Below are positions 14,686-23,039 of a stretch of 64,000 bases of DNA, piece by piece. The notes beneath the pieces were generated by a model. The model saw nothing but the letters and a program-made list of their open reading frames with translations. It was not told the origin of the DNA and made no database searches. The stretch is from positions 358,225 to 422,224 of the forward strand of contig JAVBLY010000001.1 in the NCBI GenBank assembly GCA_031553035.1. The letters are read 5' to 3'. The position numbers and the translations under genes are program-made. Positions within the stretch are counted from its first letter, which is position 1. Each line of letters opens with the position of its first letter. Source of the DNA: JAVBLY01 sp031553035. Its GTDB lineage: Bacteria; Bacillota; Clostridia; Peptostreptococcales; Anaerovoracaceae.

Positions 14686-15306
14686 ATGGCAAGATATACA
14701 GACGCTTCCTGCAGATTATGCAGAAGAGAATCTCAAAAGCTGTTCCTTAAGGGCGAAAGATGTTACAGCCCTAAGTGTGCACTTGAGAAAAAGAATTACC
14801 CACCCGGACAGCACGGGCAGGGGAGAAAAAAGAATTCAGAGTATGGCATACAGCTTCGTGAGAAGCAGAAGGCCAAGAGATTTTACGGAATGCTTGAAAA
14901 GCAGTTCTACAACGCTTTCATCAAGGCTTCCAAGAAAAAAGGAAAGGTTGGTGACAACCTGCTTATCGCCCTTGAAACAAGGCTTGATAACGTAGTGTTC
15001 AGAATGGGACTTGCTTCATCAAGAAAAGAAGCCAGACAGCTCGTCTCTCACGGACATTTTCTTGTAAACGGCAAAAAAGTGGACATACCTTCTTACGAAG
15101 TCGCTCCCGGATCAAAGGTAGCAGTCAAGAAGAAGAGTCACGACTCCATTAAGTTCAAGGATGTCAAGGAAATGCAGATAACCGTTCCTGCGTGGATGGC
15201 TGTAAATCCAGAAAAGCTCGAAGGCGAAGTACTCACTTTACCTACAAGAGAGGAAATCGATACTCCTGTCGCAGAGCACCTTATCGTAGAGCTTTACTCA
15301 AAATAA
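14686..15306 (+). CDS. rpsD: 30S ribosomal protein S4, zinc-cysteine form
   Basis: S4 starts small-subunit assembly and influences accuracy. The 206-residue product is the C+ type: CRLCRRE near residues 9-15 and CYSPKCALEKK around 26-36 supply four cysteines for zinc. The S4 RNA-binding domain lies near residues 95-160 (LETRLDNVVFRMGLASSRKE). In many Firmicutes rpsD is elsewhere; here it is in the alpha operon between rpsK and rpoA. AAGGAGG precedes the ATG. Confidence 0.98.
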   Translation: MARYTDASCRLCRRESQKLFLKGERCYSPKCALEKKNYPPGQHGQGRKKNSEYGIQLREKQKAKRFYGMLEKQFYNAFIKASKKKGKVGDNLLIALETRLDNVVFRMGLASSRKEARQLVSHGHFLVNGKKVDIPSYEVAPGSKVAVKKKSHDSIKFKDVKEMQITVPAWMAVNPEKLEGEVLTLPTREEIDTPVAEHLIVELYSK

Positions 15307-15346
15307 GGTAGTTAAGCAAAAATAACAAGTAAGAAAGGAGTACATA

Positions 15347-16294
15347 GTGATAGAAATAGAAAGACCAACAATCGAATGTGTTTCATCCGAAGAAGAAAGA
15401 AATTACGGAAAATTTGTTGTTGAACCTCTCGAAAGGGGATACGGAACCACTCTGGGAAACAGCTTAAGAAGAATACTTCTAAGCTCTCTGCCCGGAACGT
15501 CGGTAACATCCATCAAGATAGAAGGGATACTTCATGAATTTTCGACTATACCTGGTGTAAAAGAAGACGTGACGGAGATAATCCTGAACCTCAAGCAGCT
15601 GGCTGTTAAAATCACCGGTGACGAGGACAGAAAAGCCGTCATCAACGCCACCGGACCTATGGAAGTAACTGCCGCAGATATAATGGGAGACCCAAGTATT
15701 GAGATTTTCAATCCTGATCTTCACATCGCAACACTGGAAGATAATGCAACTCTCTACATGGAGATCAATCTTTCCCGAGGCAGAGGATATGTGACAGCTG
15801 ATCAGAACAAGACTGATTCAATGCCCATTGCGGTGATACCTGTAGACTCCATCTATACACCGGTAAGAAAGGCCAACTTTGAAGTAGAAAACACCAGAGT
15901 CGGTCAGGTCACAGACTTTGACAAACTTACCCTTGAAGTGTGGACAGATGGAAGCGTTACACCAGATGAAGCGGTTTCCATCGGAGCAAAGATAATGCAG
16001 GAGCATTTAAGACTCTTTATCAACCTGGACGAAAACACCGAGGAGCTTGACATAATGGTGGATAAGGAAGAGAATCCGACAGAAAAGGCCAGAGAGATGG
16101 CCGTCGAGGATTTGGAACTTTCGGTCAGATCGTTCAACTGTCTTAAGAGAGCCGACATCAATACTGTTGATGATCTGACTCAGAAGACAGAAGATGAGAT
16201 GATGAAGGTCAGGAACCTGGGCAAGAAGAGTCTGGAAGAAGTTAAATATAAGCTGGCAGAGCTTGGTCTCGGCCTGAAAGATAGTGAAGAATAG
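15347..16294 (+). CDS. rpoA: DNA-directed RNA polymerase alpha subunit
   Basis: Alpha dimerises to start core polymerase assembly; its C-terminal domain contacts UP elements and activators. The 315-residue product has the N-terminal dimerisation domain (FVVEPLERGYGTTLGNSLRR) and the helix-hairpin-helix C-terminal domain (LELSVRSFNCLKRADINTV, NLGKKSLEEVKYKLAELGL). It starts with GTG at 15347 after AAAGGAG (15333-15339). Confidence 0.98.
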   Translation: MIEIERPTIECVSSEEERNYGKFVVEPLERGYGTTLGNSLRRILLSSLPGTSVTSIKIEGILHEFSTIPGVKEDVTEIILNLKQLAVKITGDEDRKAVINATGPMEVTAADIMGDPSIEIFNPDLHIATLEDNATLYMEINLSRGRGYVTADQNKTDSMPIAVIPVDSIYTPVRKANFEVENTRVGQVTDFDKLTLEVWTDGSVTPDEAVSIGAKIMQEHLRLFINLDENTEELDIMVDKEENPTEKAREMAVEDLELSVRSFNCLKRADINTVDDLTQKTEDEMMKVRNLGKKSLEEVKYKLAELGLGLKDSEE

Positions 16295-16309
16295 GAAAGG
16301 AGAATCGCG

Positions 16310-16654
16310 ATGCCGGGTTACAGAAAATTAGGCAGACCCACTGCCCACAGAAAATCAATGCTGAGAAACCTCGTTACGGATCTCTTGCGTGAAGGTCGTA
16401 TAACAACGACAGAAAAAAGAGCCAAGGAAGCCAGAAGACAGGCTGAAAAGATGATAACTTTAGGAAAGCGGGGCGACCTTGCTGCAATGAGAAAAGCTAT
16501 GGCATACATATATGATGAAGACGTATGTAAAAAGTTGTTCGACGAAATTGCACCTAAGTTTGAAGATCGAAACGGCGGTTATACCAGAATACTCAAGCTT
16601 GGACCCAGACAGGGCGACAACAGCGAAGTTGTGTTTCTTGAATTGGTAGACTGA
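16310..16654 (+). CDS. rplQ: 50S ribosomal protein L17
   Basis: L17 is the last gene of the operon. The 114-residue product starts MPGYRKLGRPTAHRKSMLRN and contains LREGRITTTEKRAKEARRQA and the C-terminal GPRQGDNSEVVFLEL. AAAGGAG (16295-16301) precedes the ATG. An intrinsic terminator follows within 30 bases. Confidence 0.98.
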   Translation: MPGYRKLGRPTAHRKSMLRNLVTDLLREGRITTTEKRAKEARRQAEKMITLGKRGDLAAMRKAMAYIYDEDVCKKLFDEIAPKFEDRNGGYTRILKLGPRQGDNSEVVFLELVD

Positions 16655-16680
16655 TATAACGAAATAAAAATGTAAAGAAG

Positions 16681-16714
16681 CGACAAGTGATAATAAATCA
16701 TTTGTCGTTTTTTA
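16681..16714 (+). terminator. Intrinsic terminator of the ribosomal operon
   Basis: An 11-bp stem (16681-16691 with 16697-16707, one G-U pair), arms CGACAAGTGAT and ATCATTTGTCG, is followed at once by a run of T. It closes the unit that starts at the promoter near 383. Confidence 0.85.
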
Positions 16715-16882
16715 TTTAACAAAATGATAATTGATGTCACAAAATATGCAAGGTTCTCCTATTCGACTTCGTCTATAATAAGTAAGCACCAAATAATACC
16801 TATGAAAGTAGATATTATATATAGTTAATTGTCAGTTTATCTGATAGTAATAAAATTTGTGTGGTTAGAATAGGAGAAAACA

Positions 16883-18958
16883 ATGATTACAAATTTACAA
16901 AAGAAAGACGCAATGAAGATAATCGCATTCTTGCTGATTATCTCGGTAGCAATCACCATGCTGCCAATCGTTTCAAATGCGGATGATCCCGATCCTATGG
17001 ATGTGACGGATAAGGTGACATTCGACAGTTTTGATTTTTACAAAGCAAATTCGAATGGGACAGTGAAAGAGCCAATAATCAACAGAGGTGTAACTGTAGA
17101 TACGGTTCCGCAAATCAAACAAAATGATTATGTTGGACTAAAATACTACTGGAGTATTTCAGAAACGGGAATGGAAAGTGTAACACCCGGGTCATTCTTT
17201 ACTGTCAACTTGCCGGTAGATATCAAATTTGAAGCAATAAGCGGTTCTGTGGATGTCAAAACATCAGATGGAACAACAGTCATAGGCAAAATGACATTGT
17301 CTGGAAGTGCCGGTTCACAGAAACTGATAGTCACACTTAACGAAACAGCTGCCAAATCCATGAGCCTAAAAAACGGTTGGCTCATGATATTTGGAAACGT
17401 CAACAAAGTCGATAACAATACCAGTGATGCATCGATATTTGGAGTTGAAATACCAATTTATGTAGAACCATCCAGCGGAGGCGGCGGCAACTCAGGATCC
17501 GGAACTAATATGAACCCGGGAGATTGGTACAATTGGGGCTGGGAAGGCAACGGTGGAACCGATTTTTATAAAAGTGCCTATGGACCCGAGAAATACACAG
17601 GACTGACAAAGTTTTATCTGACAGTCAATACTCTTATGTATAAACACAAATTTGAAAACGACGGATCATACGAAAAACGTGAAAATGTGATTATTGAAGA
17701 CAAACTGCAGGATGGTGTCACATACTCGGGAAATCTTTATATATCGACTGCATTATATTATGTGCGGGGAGTGAACACAACAAACGCTGCACTGGACCCT
17801 GTTTCACCTACAGCAATGTCCAATACAGAAATCAATGGCACTAATATGAATCTGGTTAATAATTTGACTAAATGCACTCCGGATGATGAAACTATCGGCT
17901 ATGAGGAGTTTAAGCAGTTCATCAAGGACAGCGGTCCTCTTACTTACGGAATATGGCAGAACAAGGCGATCGTTATCAATCTGGGCGATCTGGAGGGACA
18001 AATGCCTTTCAATGATCTTACCTGGTCACAGCTTAAGGTTAAAGTCGATTCCGGATCAAGAATCGTAACTAGATATGTTTACGAAAGAGACGCTTCAGGT
18101 GCGGCAATTATCGATCCTGCAACCGGTAAGCCGAAAGAACCGAACACCGTAACGTTCCAGGCTCTAACGACAAAGGTCAAGACTGAGACCCTGAAGGCCT
18201 ATGCAAGTTTCTTTGGCGTTGATAAAAATGATATGACTAATCCTGTATATGATGCCAATACCGGCAGCGCAGTTGGAATGACCATATCATTTGATACGTT
18301 TATTAGTGGAACTGACAGACTCGTGACAAATACCGCTTTTATGCAGTACAGCGGCGGAGCATCGAAATCCGGCTCCACCGAAGTTAACTTCGTCCAGATG
18401 AGCGGAGGTGCTGATTTTGATCCAGGAGCTCCTGGTGACGTAAGGCTGATCAAGCTTGACAGTGCTACAAATGCAGCACTGGAAGGTGTTCAGTTTAAGC
18501 TACAGAAGTTTAATAAAACTACCGAAAAATATGAAGATATTCCCGAAGGTTCACCGGGTAGCGGAATCAAAGAAACTGATAAAGACGGCTCAATTCTTTT
18601 TAAGAACCTGGATTGGGGCAAGTATAAAGTAGTTGAGGTGAAGGCACTTACAGGCTATACATCAAAGATCACGTTCAAGGATGGCGATGGTACATTCGAG
18701 CTTATCAATCCTAAAGAAGTTATCGAAATAATAGCCTTTAATTACAAAGAGGAAGTTCTGGGGGACGAAGAATTCCCTGCGGATAATAATGATGGAAGTA
18801 ATGTATTAGGTCAGGAATCAGAACCGGAACAAAAAGTTCTCGGCGAAGAAGCCAACACTGGAGACATCATAAACTTATCATTTATCCTGATCGTTTTACT
18901 TTTAGCTTTGGTTCTTCTTATTGGAATGGCAACGGCTTTAAAAGGCAGAAAAGGATAA
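16883..18958 (+). CDS. Cell-wall-anchored adhesin with a SpaA-like domain
   Basis: The 691-residue product is a surface protein of Gram-positive type. Residues 1-33 are a signal peptide (MKIIAFLLIISVAITMLP, likely cut after SNA). Residues 34-195 and about 220-500 look like the beta-rich Ig-like modules of MSCRAMM adhesins, joined by a Gly/Ser linker (GGGGNSGSG). A SpaA/Cna-B type domain lies near 515-625 (DVRLIKLDSATNAALEGVQF, GKYKVVEVKALTGYTSK). The C-terminus has EANTGD (656-661), a 20-residue membrane helix and KGRKG, a sorting signal lacking the L-P of LPXTG. No sortase or pilin partner is in the window. AGGAG precedes the ATG. The bound ligand cannot be told. Confidence 0.8.
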   Translation: MITNLQKKDAMKIIAFLLIISVAITMLPIVSNADDPDPMDVTDKVTFDSFDFYKANSNGTVKEPIINRGVTVDTVPQIKQNDYVGLKYYWSISETGMESVTPGSFFTVNLPVDIKFEAISGSVDVKTSDGTTVIGKMTLSGSAGSQKLIVTLNETAAKSMSLKNGWLMIFGNVNKVDNNTSDASIFGVEIPIYVEPSSGGGGNSGSGTNMNPGDWYNWGWEGNGGTDFYKSAYGPEKYTGLTKFYLTVNTLMYKHKFENDGSYEKRENVIIEDKLQDGVTYSGNLYISTALYYVRGVNTTNAALDPVSPTAMSNTEINGTNMNLVNNLTKCTPDDETIGYEEFKQFIKDSGPLTYGIWQNKAIVINLGDLEGQMPFNDLTWSQLKVKVDSGSRIVTRYVYERDASGAAIIDPATGKPKEPNTVTFQALTTKVKTETLKAYASFFGVDKNDMTNPVYDANTGSAVGMTISFDTFISGTDRLVTNTAFMQYSGGASKSGSTEVNFVQMSGGADFDPGAPGDVRLIKLDSATNAALEGVQFKLQKFNKTTEKYEDIPEGSPGSGIKETDKDGSILFKNLDWGKYKVVEVKALTGYTSKITFKDGDGTFELINPKEVIEIIAFNYKEEVLGDEEFPADNNDGSNVLGQESEPEQKVLGEEANTGDIINLSFILIVLLLALVLLIGMATALKGRKG

Positions 18959-18995
18959 TATGAATCAGGAGCATAGATAATCAACGATTCAAATA

Positions 18996-19039
18996 AAAAG
19001 GGGCTGTCTCAAAATGTAATAGTTGAGACAGCCCCTTTT
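18996..19039. terminator. 17-bp hairpin terminator, also a dispersed repeat
   Basis: Arms AAAAGGGGCTGTCTCAA (18996-19012) and TTGAGACAGCCCCTTTT (19023-19039) are perfectly complementary, flanked by A and T runs, so it can stop transcription from both the adhesin and the convergent cyclase gene. Nearly the same hairpin occurs at 63613-63651, and its core CTGTCTCAAAAT resembles terminal repeats of some insertion sequences. Confidence 0.8.
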
Positions 19040-19050
19040 AAATGGCAAAC

Positions 19051-20490
19051 TTAATCATAAGAAACGATGTCCCCTTCGTTATAGAAATGCATCATGGAAT
19101 TTTCCCGATCTTTTGACATGTACATTGCCTGGTCTGCTTTTCGGATCAATTCAGATGTCTTTATGTCATCAGTGGGATAGTGGCTGATGCCGATACTTGC
19201 TCCACATTTGATAGGTCTTCCTTCCACCAATATGAGTTTTGTAAATACATTTTTCAGGAAGCAAAGGATATTCTTTATAAAATTGGCATTCTGACCATAA
19301 CAGAGAATGACAAATTCATCTCCTCCATAACGGTAACACTTACCGTTTATAAACTCGTTGCCTTGCAGTAGTTCAGCGATCCTCATCAGCACCTGATCTC
19401 CGGTGTGATGTCCCATGGTGTCGTTGATATTTTTGAATCCATCCAGATCAAAGAATATAACAAATCCTCCGTTGTTGTCATATTCAAGCGCCGGTATCAT
19501 TTCATCCAGGTCCTCGGTAAGTTTGTACCTGTTGGGTAGTCCGGTCAAATGATCATATAAAGCCATCTGCTGGATGATCTTCTCGTTATTCTTGTTCTCC
19601 GTAATATCGATACTGCTGACTATATGAGCCAGCCTGCCGTCTATCCACTGAAAAGCGGAATTTATAACTTTGAACCATGATCCGTCAAAAGGTCTCTGAT
19701 AATCCCAGTTGTAGATCCTTGTCGGATTGCCGTTTTCATCGATGATTTCCTTCTGAGGGCAGTAGTCACACTGTTCGTTCTTATCATCGTAAAGTGCTTC
19801 CCAGCAGGTCTTTCCTACCAGTTCATCAACACCACCATATGGCTCGGCCATGCTTGAATTTGCATATAGGATCTCATGGGTATAAAAATCATTGACATAA
19901 ATATCAACGCCCATGTTATCGGTGACACGCTGCAGTGCATTCTTTGTTGTATCAAGACGCTCTCTGACTTGCTGGAGCTTGAGATAATTGCATATAGTGT
20001 TCATGATGGTATGGGCGAGAGTGAAATCCTCTTTGTCTGTTCGTACATTTCCACGTCTGTCGGAAATTCCCACCAGCCCTGAAATTTCCTCATCATCATT
20101 AAAAATTGGGACAAGTATCAGAGATTTTGTGCTCAGTAGATATGCCAGCTTTTTACCCACAAGGTTATTGGCATCAGGTTCACTTGACCGGTAAAAAATA
20201 TATTTGTCTCTCTTCAGAACATCCAGATCTTCTTTGCACAACATAAGAAAAATATCCAGCGCTTCCGGAAGGACGTCGTCAATATAAAGTGAAGTTTTCT
20301 CTTTCAGGAAAAAGGTTTTTTCATAATTTACTTGATAATAGAAGCCGCACCCGAAATTTAGATAATTACAAAGCTCGGTAAAGATTTCCGGCAGTACCGC
20401 ATTGATATTATTACAATTATTAAGTTTATTCAGCATTCCTGCTAAAATATCCAGATTGTTTTTTATTAGACTACCTCCAATACAAGACAT
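19051..20490 (-). CDS. Diguanylate cyclase with GAF and PAS domains
   Basis: The product (up to 479 residues) should make cyclic di-GMP from two GTP. An N-terminal GAF-like region (about 20-175) and a PAS domain (about 190-300, with DIYVNDFYTHEILYANSSMA) precede a GGDEF domain (310-475). The active loop YGGDEF is intact (GGDEF 389-393), as is the FFDLDGFKNINDTMGHHTGD segment. The RxxD inhibitory site before GGDEF is absent, so product inhibition may be weak. No membrane segment is seen. The start is unclear: the promoter places transcription at the ATG itself, while a strong GGAGGT sits inside the ORF at codons 5-6. Confidence 0.88.
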   Translation of the reverse strand: MSCIGGSLIKNNLDILAGMLNKLNNCNNINAVLPEIFTELCNYLNFGCGFYYQVNYEKTFFLKEKTSLYIDDVLPEALDIFLMLCKEDLDVLKRDKYIFYRSSEPDANNLVGKKLAYLLSTKSLILVPIFNDDEEISGLVGISDRRGNVRTDKEDFTLAHTIMNTICNYLKLQQVRERLDTTKNALQRVTDNMGVDIYVNDFYTHEILYANSSMAEPYGGVDELVGKTCWEALYDDKNEQCDYCPQKEIIDENGNPTRIYNWDYQRPFDGSWFKVINSAFQWIDGRLAHIVSSIDITENKNNEKIIQQMALYDHLTGLPNRYKLTEDLDEMIPALEYDNNGGFVIFFDLDGFKNINDTMGHHTGDQVLMRIAELLQGNEFINGKCYRYGGDEFVILCYGQNANFIKNILCFLKNVFTKLILVEGRPIKCGASIGISHYPTDDIKTSELIRKADQAMYMSKDRENSMMHFYNEGDIVSYD

Positions 20491-20495
20491 ATTAC

Positions 20496-20524
20496 ATTAT
20501 ATTACTTAAAAACTTTCATATCAA
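20496..20524 (-). promoter_or_regulatory. Promoter of the diguanylate cyclase gene
   Basis: On the reverse strand TTGATA (20524-20519), a 17-base spacer and TATAAT (20501-20496) form a near-consensus promoter. Transcription would begin at about 20489, on the ATG at 20490, so the message would be leaderless for that start. The GGAGGT at 20478-20473 is followed 6 bases later by an in-frame ATA. Confidence 0.65.
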
Positions 20525-20566
20525 CCGAATAATAACATTCACTAATAACATTCACGAAACATACAG

Positions 20567-20591
20567 CCCCCTTGCGCTTTAGGGGGTTTTT
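20567..20591 (+). terminator. Intrinsic terminator in the divergent spacer
   Basis: CCCCCT (20567-20572) pairs with AGGGGG (20581-20586) and a T-run follows. It points in the + direction and lies upstream of the aminotransferase gene, with no + strand gene before it. It may end a short transcript or act as an attenuator, if a promoter lies just upstream. Confidence 0.55.
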
Positions 20592-20650
20592 ATGTATAAT
20601 TATTTTCATATTTTACTTAATAGGTATAGTTCTCAAAATGATTGGAGTGG

Positions 20651-21925
20651 ATGGATTTGAAACAGTGGAAAGATCTTTCGAAAGAAGAACTAAAGGTTCA
20701 AAAAAATGAACTTGAAAAAAAGTATAATGATATTAAAAAGTTGGGGCTGAATCTTAACATGTCCAGAGGGAAACCTTCACCGGACGTCCTGGATATAAGC
20801 AATGATCTTTTGAGTGCACTTGATACATACTATACCGAAGATGGAACAGATGTGAGAAATTACGGTGTCGTGACCGGCATACCTGAGTGCAAGAAACTTT
20901 TTTCCGAGCTTCTTGGAATTTCCGAAGAAAAACTTGTAATAGGTGGTAATGCAAGCCTGTCACACATGTACAATATTTACAGTATTCTTTATCTTTTCGG
21001 TGCACCTGGATGCGAACCCTGGAGTAAGCTGCCAAAGGTTAAATTCCTGTGTCCCGTTCCGGGATATGATCGTCATTTTGCAATAAGCGAGGATTTCGGA
21101 ACAGAGATGATCAATGTGCCAATGACCGAAGACGGACCGGATATGGATATTGTGGAAAAACTGGTGAAAAATGACGAAAGTATCAAGGGCATCTGGTGCG
21201 TCCCACTTTATTCAAACCCCGAAGGTGTCGTATATTCTGATGAGACAGTGAGAAGGCTGGCAACAATGGAAACAGCAGCAGACGATTTCAGGATATTCTG
21301 GGACAATGCGTACGGCGTCCATCATATTTACGAAGAACACAAGGTTGCAGATATAATGCAACTGACAGATGATGCGGGTTATCCCGACAGAGTTTATTAT
21401 TTCTTCTCAACATCAAAGGTAACTTTTCCCGGCGGAGGCGTTGGGATGTTCGCAAGCGGCAAATCGAATGTAGACCAAATGAAAGATCATATCGGAAAGC
21501 AGACTATCGGATATGACAAGATAATACAACTTAGAACATCTAATCTCTTTAAGTCACCGGATGATATAAAAGTACATATGAAAAAAATCAGCAATATACT
21601 GAGACCAAAGTTCGATGTGGTCCTAAGTAAGCTCCAAAAGGAATTTGACGGAACGGGATTGTTGACATGGAAGGTCCCGAAAGGCGGATACTTTGTATCC
21701 ATCGATACTATGGACGGATGCGCAAAGGATGTAGTCGCAATGGCAAAAGATGCCGGTGCCACATTGACGGGGGCAGGAGCCACGTTCCCGTACAGAAAAG
21801 ATCCGGACAACAAGAATATTCGAATAGCGCCCACATATCCGGATCTGGATGAACTTGAAAAAACTATGGATCTGTTATCGATATGCATAAAACTTGTTAG
21901 CATTGACAGATTATTAAATCGTTAG
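20651..21925 (+). CDS. Class I aminotransferase (aspartate aminotransferase-like)
   Basis: A PLP enzyme of the type-I fold, 424 residues from the ATG at 20651. The PLP lysine lies in FFSTSKVTFPGGGVG; upstream are NMSRGKPSPDVL, the DVRNYGVVTGIPECKKLF segment, the VIGGNASLSHMYN loop and FWDNAYGVHHIYEEH with the Asp that contacts the PLP ring nitrogen. This set fits the MocR-like group of aspartate aminotransferases rather than AspC proper. Substrate cannot be fixed; Asp/2-oxoglutarate is most likely. The start is uncertain: GGAG (20644-20647) is only 3 bases from this ATG, and TTG at 20657 has better spacing. It seems to be a single-gene unit. Confidence 0.85.
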   Translation: MDLKQWKDLSKEELKVQKNELEKKYNDIKKLGLNLNMSRGKPSPDVLDISNDLLSALDTYYTEDGTDVRNYGVVTGIPECKKLFSELLGISEEKLVIGGNASLSHMYNIYSILYLFGAPGCEPWSKLPKVKFLCPVPGYDRHFAISEDFGTEMINVPMTEDGPDMDIVEKLVKNDESIKGIWCVPLYSNPEGVVYSDETVRRLATMETAADDFRIFWDNAYGVHHIYEEHKVADIMQLTDDAGYPDRVYYFFSTSKVTFPGGGVGMFASGKSNVDQMKDHIGKQTIGYDKIIQLRTSNLFKSPDDIKVHMKKISNILRPKFDVVLSKLQKEFDGTGLLTWKVPKGGYFVSIDTMDGCAKDVVAMAKDAGATLTGAGATFPYRKDPDNKNIRIAPTYPDLDELEKTMDLLSICIKLVSIDRLLNR

Positions 21926-22079
21926 TCGAATAATTGAATAATAAATCAAAAAAAATGGATAAGGTTTTTCTTTAAATCGCATTTTTTGGTTATTAAACGA
22001 AAAAGCATAAAATTAAATCAAATAAGTGTAGTCAGATTATGTTTTTGTAGGTTTATGGGGTATTATAGTCTTAACGAAT

Positions 22080-22153
22080 GCGGATGTAGTTCAATGGCAG
22101 AACACCAGCTTCCCAAGCTGGATACGGGGGTTCGATTCCCCTCATCCGCTCCA
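22080..22153 (+). tRNA. tRNA-Gly (anticodon CCC)
   Basis: A full cloverleaf is visible: acceptor arms GCGGATG and CATCCGC, D-arm GTTC...GAAC type, anticodon stem CCAGC/GCTGG with loop TTCCCAA (positions 34-36 CCC), and T-arm GGGGTTCGATTCCCC. The 3' CCA is encoded (22151-22153). It reads GGG glycine codons. It stands alone, 34 bases before the Rrf2 regulator gene. Confidence 0.95.
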
Positions 22154-22186
22154 CAGTCTTATTAATTAAGCAGGGGAGGTGAAAAA

Positions 22187-22606
22187 ATGCAGCTTCAAAT
22201 GACTACTGATTATGCAATGAGGATTATGTCCTATATGGTGACACAAAACGCACTGGATAATACAAGCCTGGTCAAAGCCAAAGGCATGGCGGAGATCCTG
22301 GGAATTGATTATCAATACTCGATGAAAGTTATAAATCAGCTGAAAAAAGCGGATATTGTCAAATCCGTTCAGGGTTGTGCCGGCGGGTACTATCTCGATG
22401 AAAAAGTAAGAGGACTTACGTTTTACGACGTTATCAAAATAATGGAAGGTGAGATTTATCTCAACAAATGTCTTGAGGGTGGTGAATGTACCAGGACCAA
22501 AAATCAGGAATGTCCTATTCAGTGTGAAATACATCAACTACAGGAAGTATTGGTGGGCAAATTAAAAGAAATAAAATTGACCGAAGTTCTGGCAAATGGC
22601 TTTTAA
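22187..22606 (+). CDS. Rrf2-family transcriptional regulator, probable Fe-S sensor
   Basis: The 139-residue protein has the Rrf2 winged helix: QMTTDYAMRIMSYMV, GMAEILGIDYQYSMKVINQL as the recognition helix region and the wing KSVQGCAGGYYLDEKV. Four cysteines follow in CLEGGECTRTKNQECPIQC (C95, C101, C109, C113), a spacing close to the IscR/NsrR cluster ligands, so an Fe-S cluster is likely. GGGGAGGTG precedes the ATG. No isc or suf gene is nearby; its targets may be the following UPF0237/UPF0210 pair or lie elsewhere. Confidence 0.85.
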   Translation: MQLQMTTDYAMRIMSYMVTQNALDNTSLVKAKGMAEILGIDYQYSMKVINQLKKADIVKSVQGCAGGYYLDEKVRGLTFYDVIKIMEGEIYLNKCLEGGECTRTKNQECPIQCEIHQLQEVLVGKLKEIKLTEVLANGF

Positions 22607-22655
22607 ATCAGACAAAGAATAAGACTATCCACAGAACCGAAAAAATGATAAAATA

Positions 22656-22691
22656 CAGGGTATCGCAATTGTGCGGTACCCTGTTTGATTT
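22656..22691 (+). terminator. Intrinsic terminator after the Rrf2 gene
   Basis: CAGGGTA (22656-22662) with CGCA, and TGCG with TACCCTG (22677-22683), form an 11-bp stem with one mismatch, followed by TTTGATTTT. It lies between the regulator and the ACT-domain gene and could be a simple terminator or an attenuator. Confidence 0.65.
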
Positions 22692-22714
22692 TAGGGCAAA
22701 GGAGGCCGGTAAAA

Positions 22715-22978
22715 ATGAAAGCGGTTATAACTGTAATAGGCGAAGACAAAGTTGGCATACTGGCTAAAGTCAGCACAACATGTGCGGAAGCAAATGCAAA
22801 CGTAATAGAAGTAACACAGAGTGTTCTCCATGAGTACTTTACCATGGTCATGCTAATCGATATCGAGAAAATGACAATAGATATAAAAAAGCTTCAGGAA
22901 AATCTCGAAAAAAATGTAAATGGCATGGTGATCCACGTAATGCATGAGGACATTTTTAATTCAATGCACAGGATCTAA
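22715..22978 (+). CDS. ACT-domain protein, UPF0237 family
   Basis: An 87-residue protein made of one ACT domain: MKAVITVIGEDKVGILAKVS at the start, the VIEVTQSVLHEYFTMVMLID strand-helix-strand, and a C-terminal MVIHVMHEDIFNSMHRI. ACT domains bind amino acids or similar small ligands. GGAGG (22701-22705) precedes the ATG at 22715. The gene is nearly always found next to UPF0210, as here, so the small protein is probably the sensor or partner of the larger one. The ligand is unknown. Confidence 0.88.
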   Translation: MKAVITVIGEDKVGILAKVSTTCAEANANVIEVTQSVLHEYFTMVMLIDIEKMTIDIKKLQENLEKNVNGMVIHVMHEDIFNSMHRI

Positions 22979-23039
22979 TAAATTTTGTAATCAAGGTTGC
23001 ACCGGATTTTATGTAAAAAAGACTAGCAAAGGAGTAGGG

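Noticed and set aside
16715..16882. A cyclic di-GMP riboswitch before the adhesin, suggested by the nearby cyclase
   Set aside because: No GEMM-type conserved core or paired helices were seen.
22080..22153. tRNA-Gly as an attachment site for an integrated element
   Set aside because: No integrase and no repeat of the tRNA 3' end found downstream in the window.
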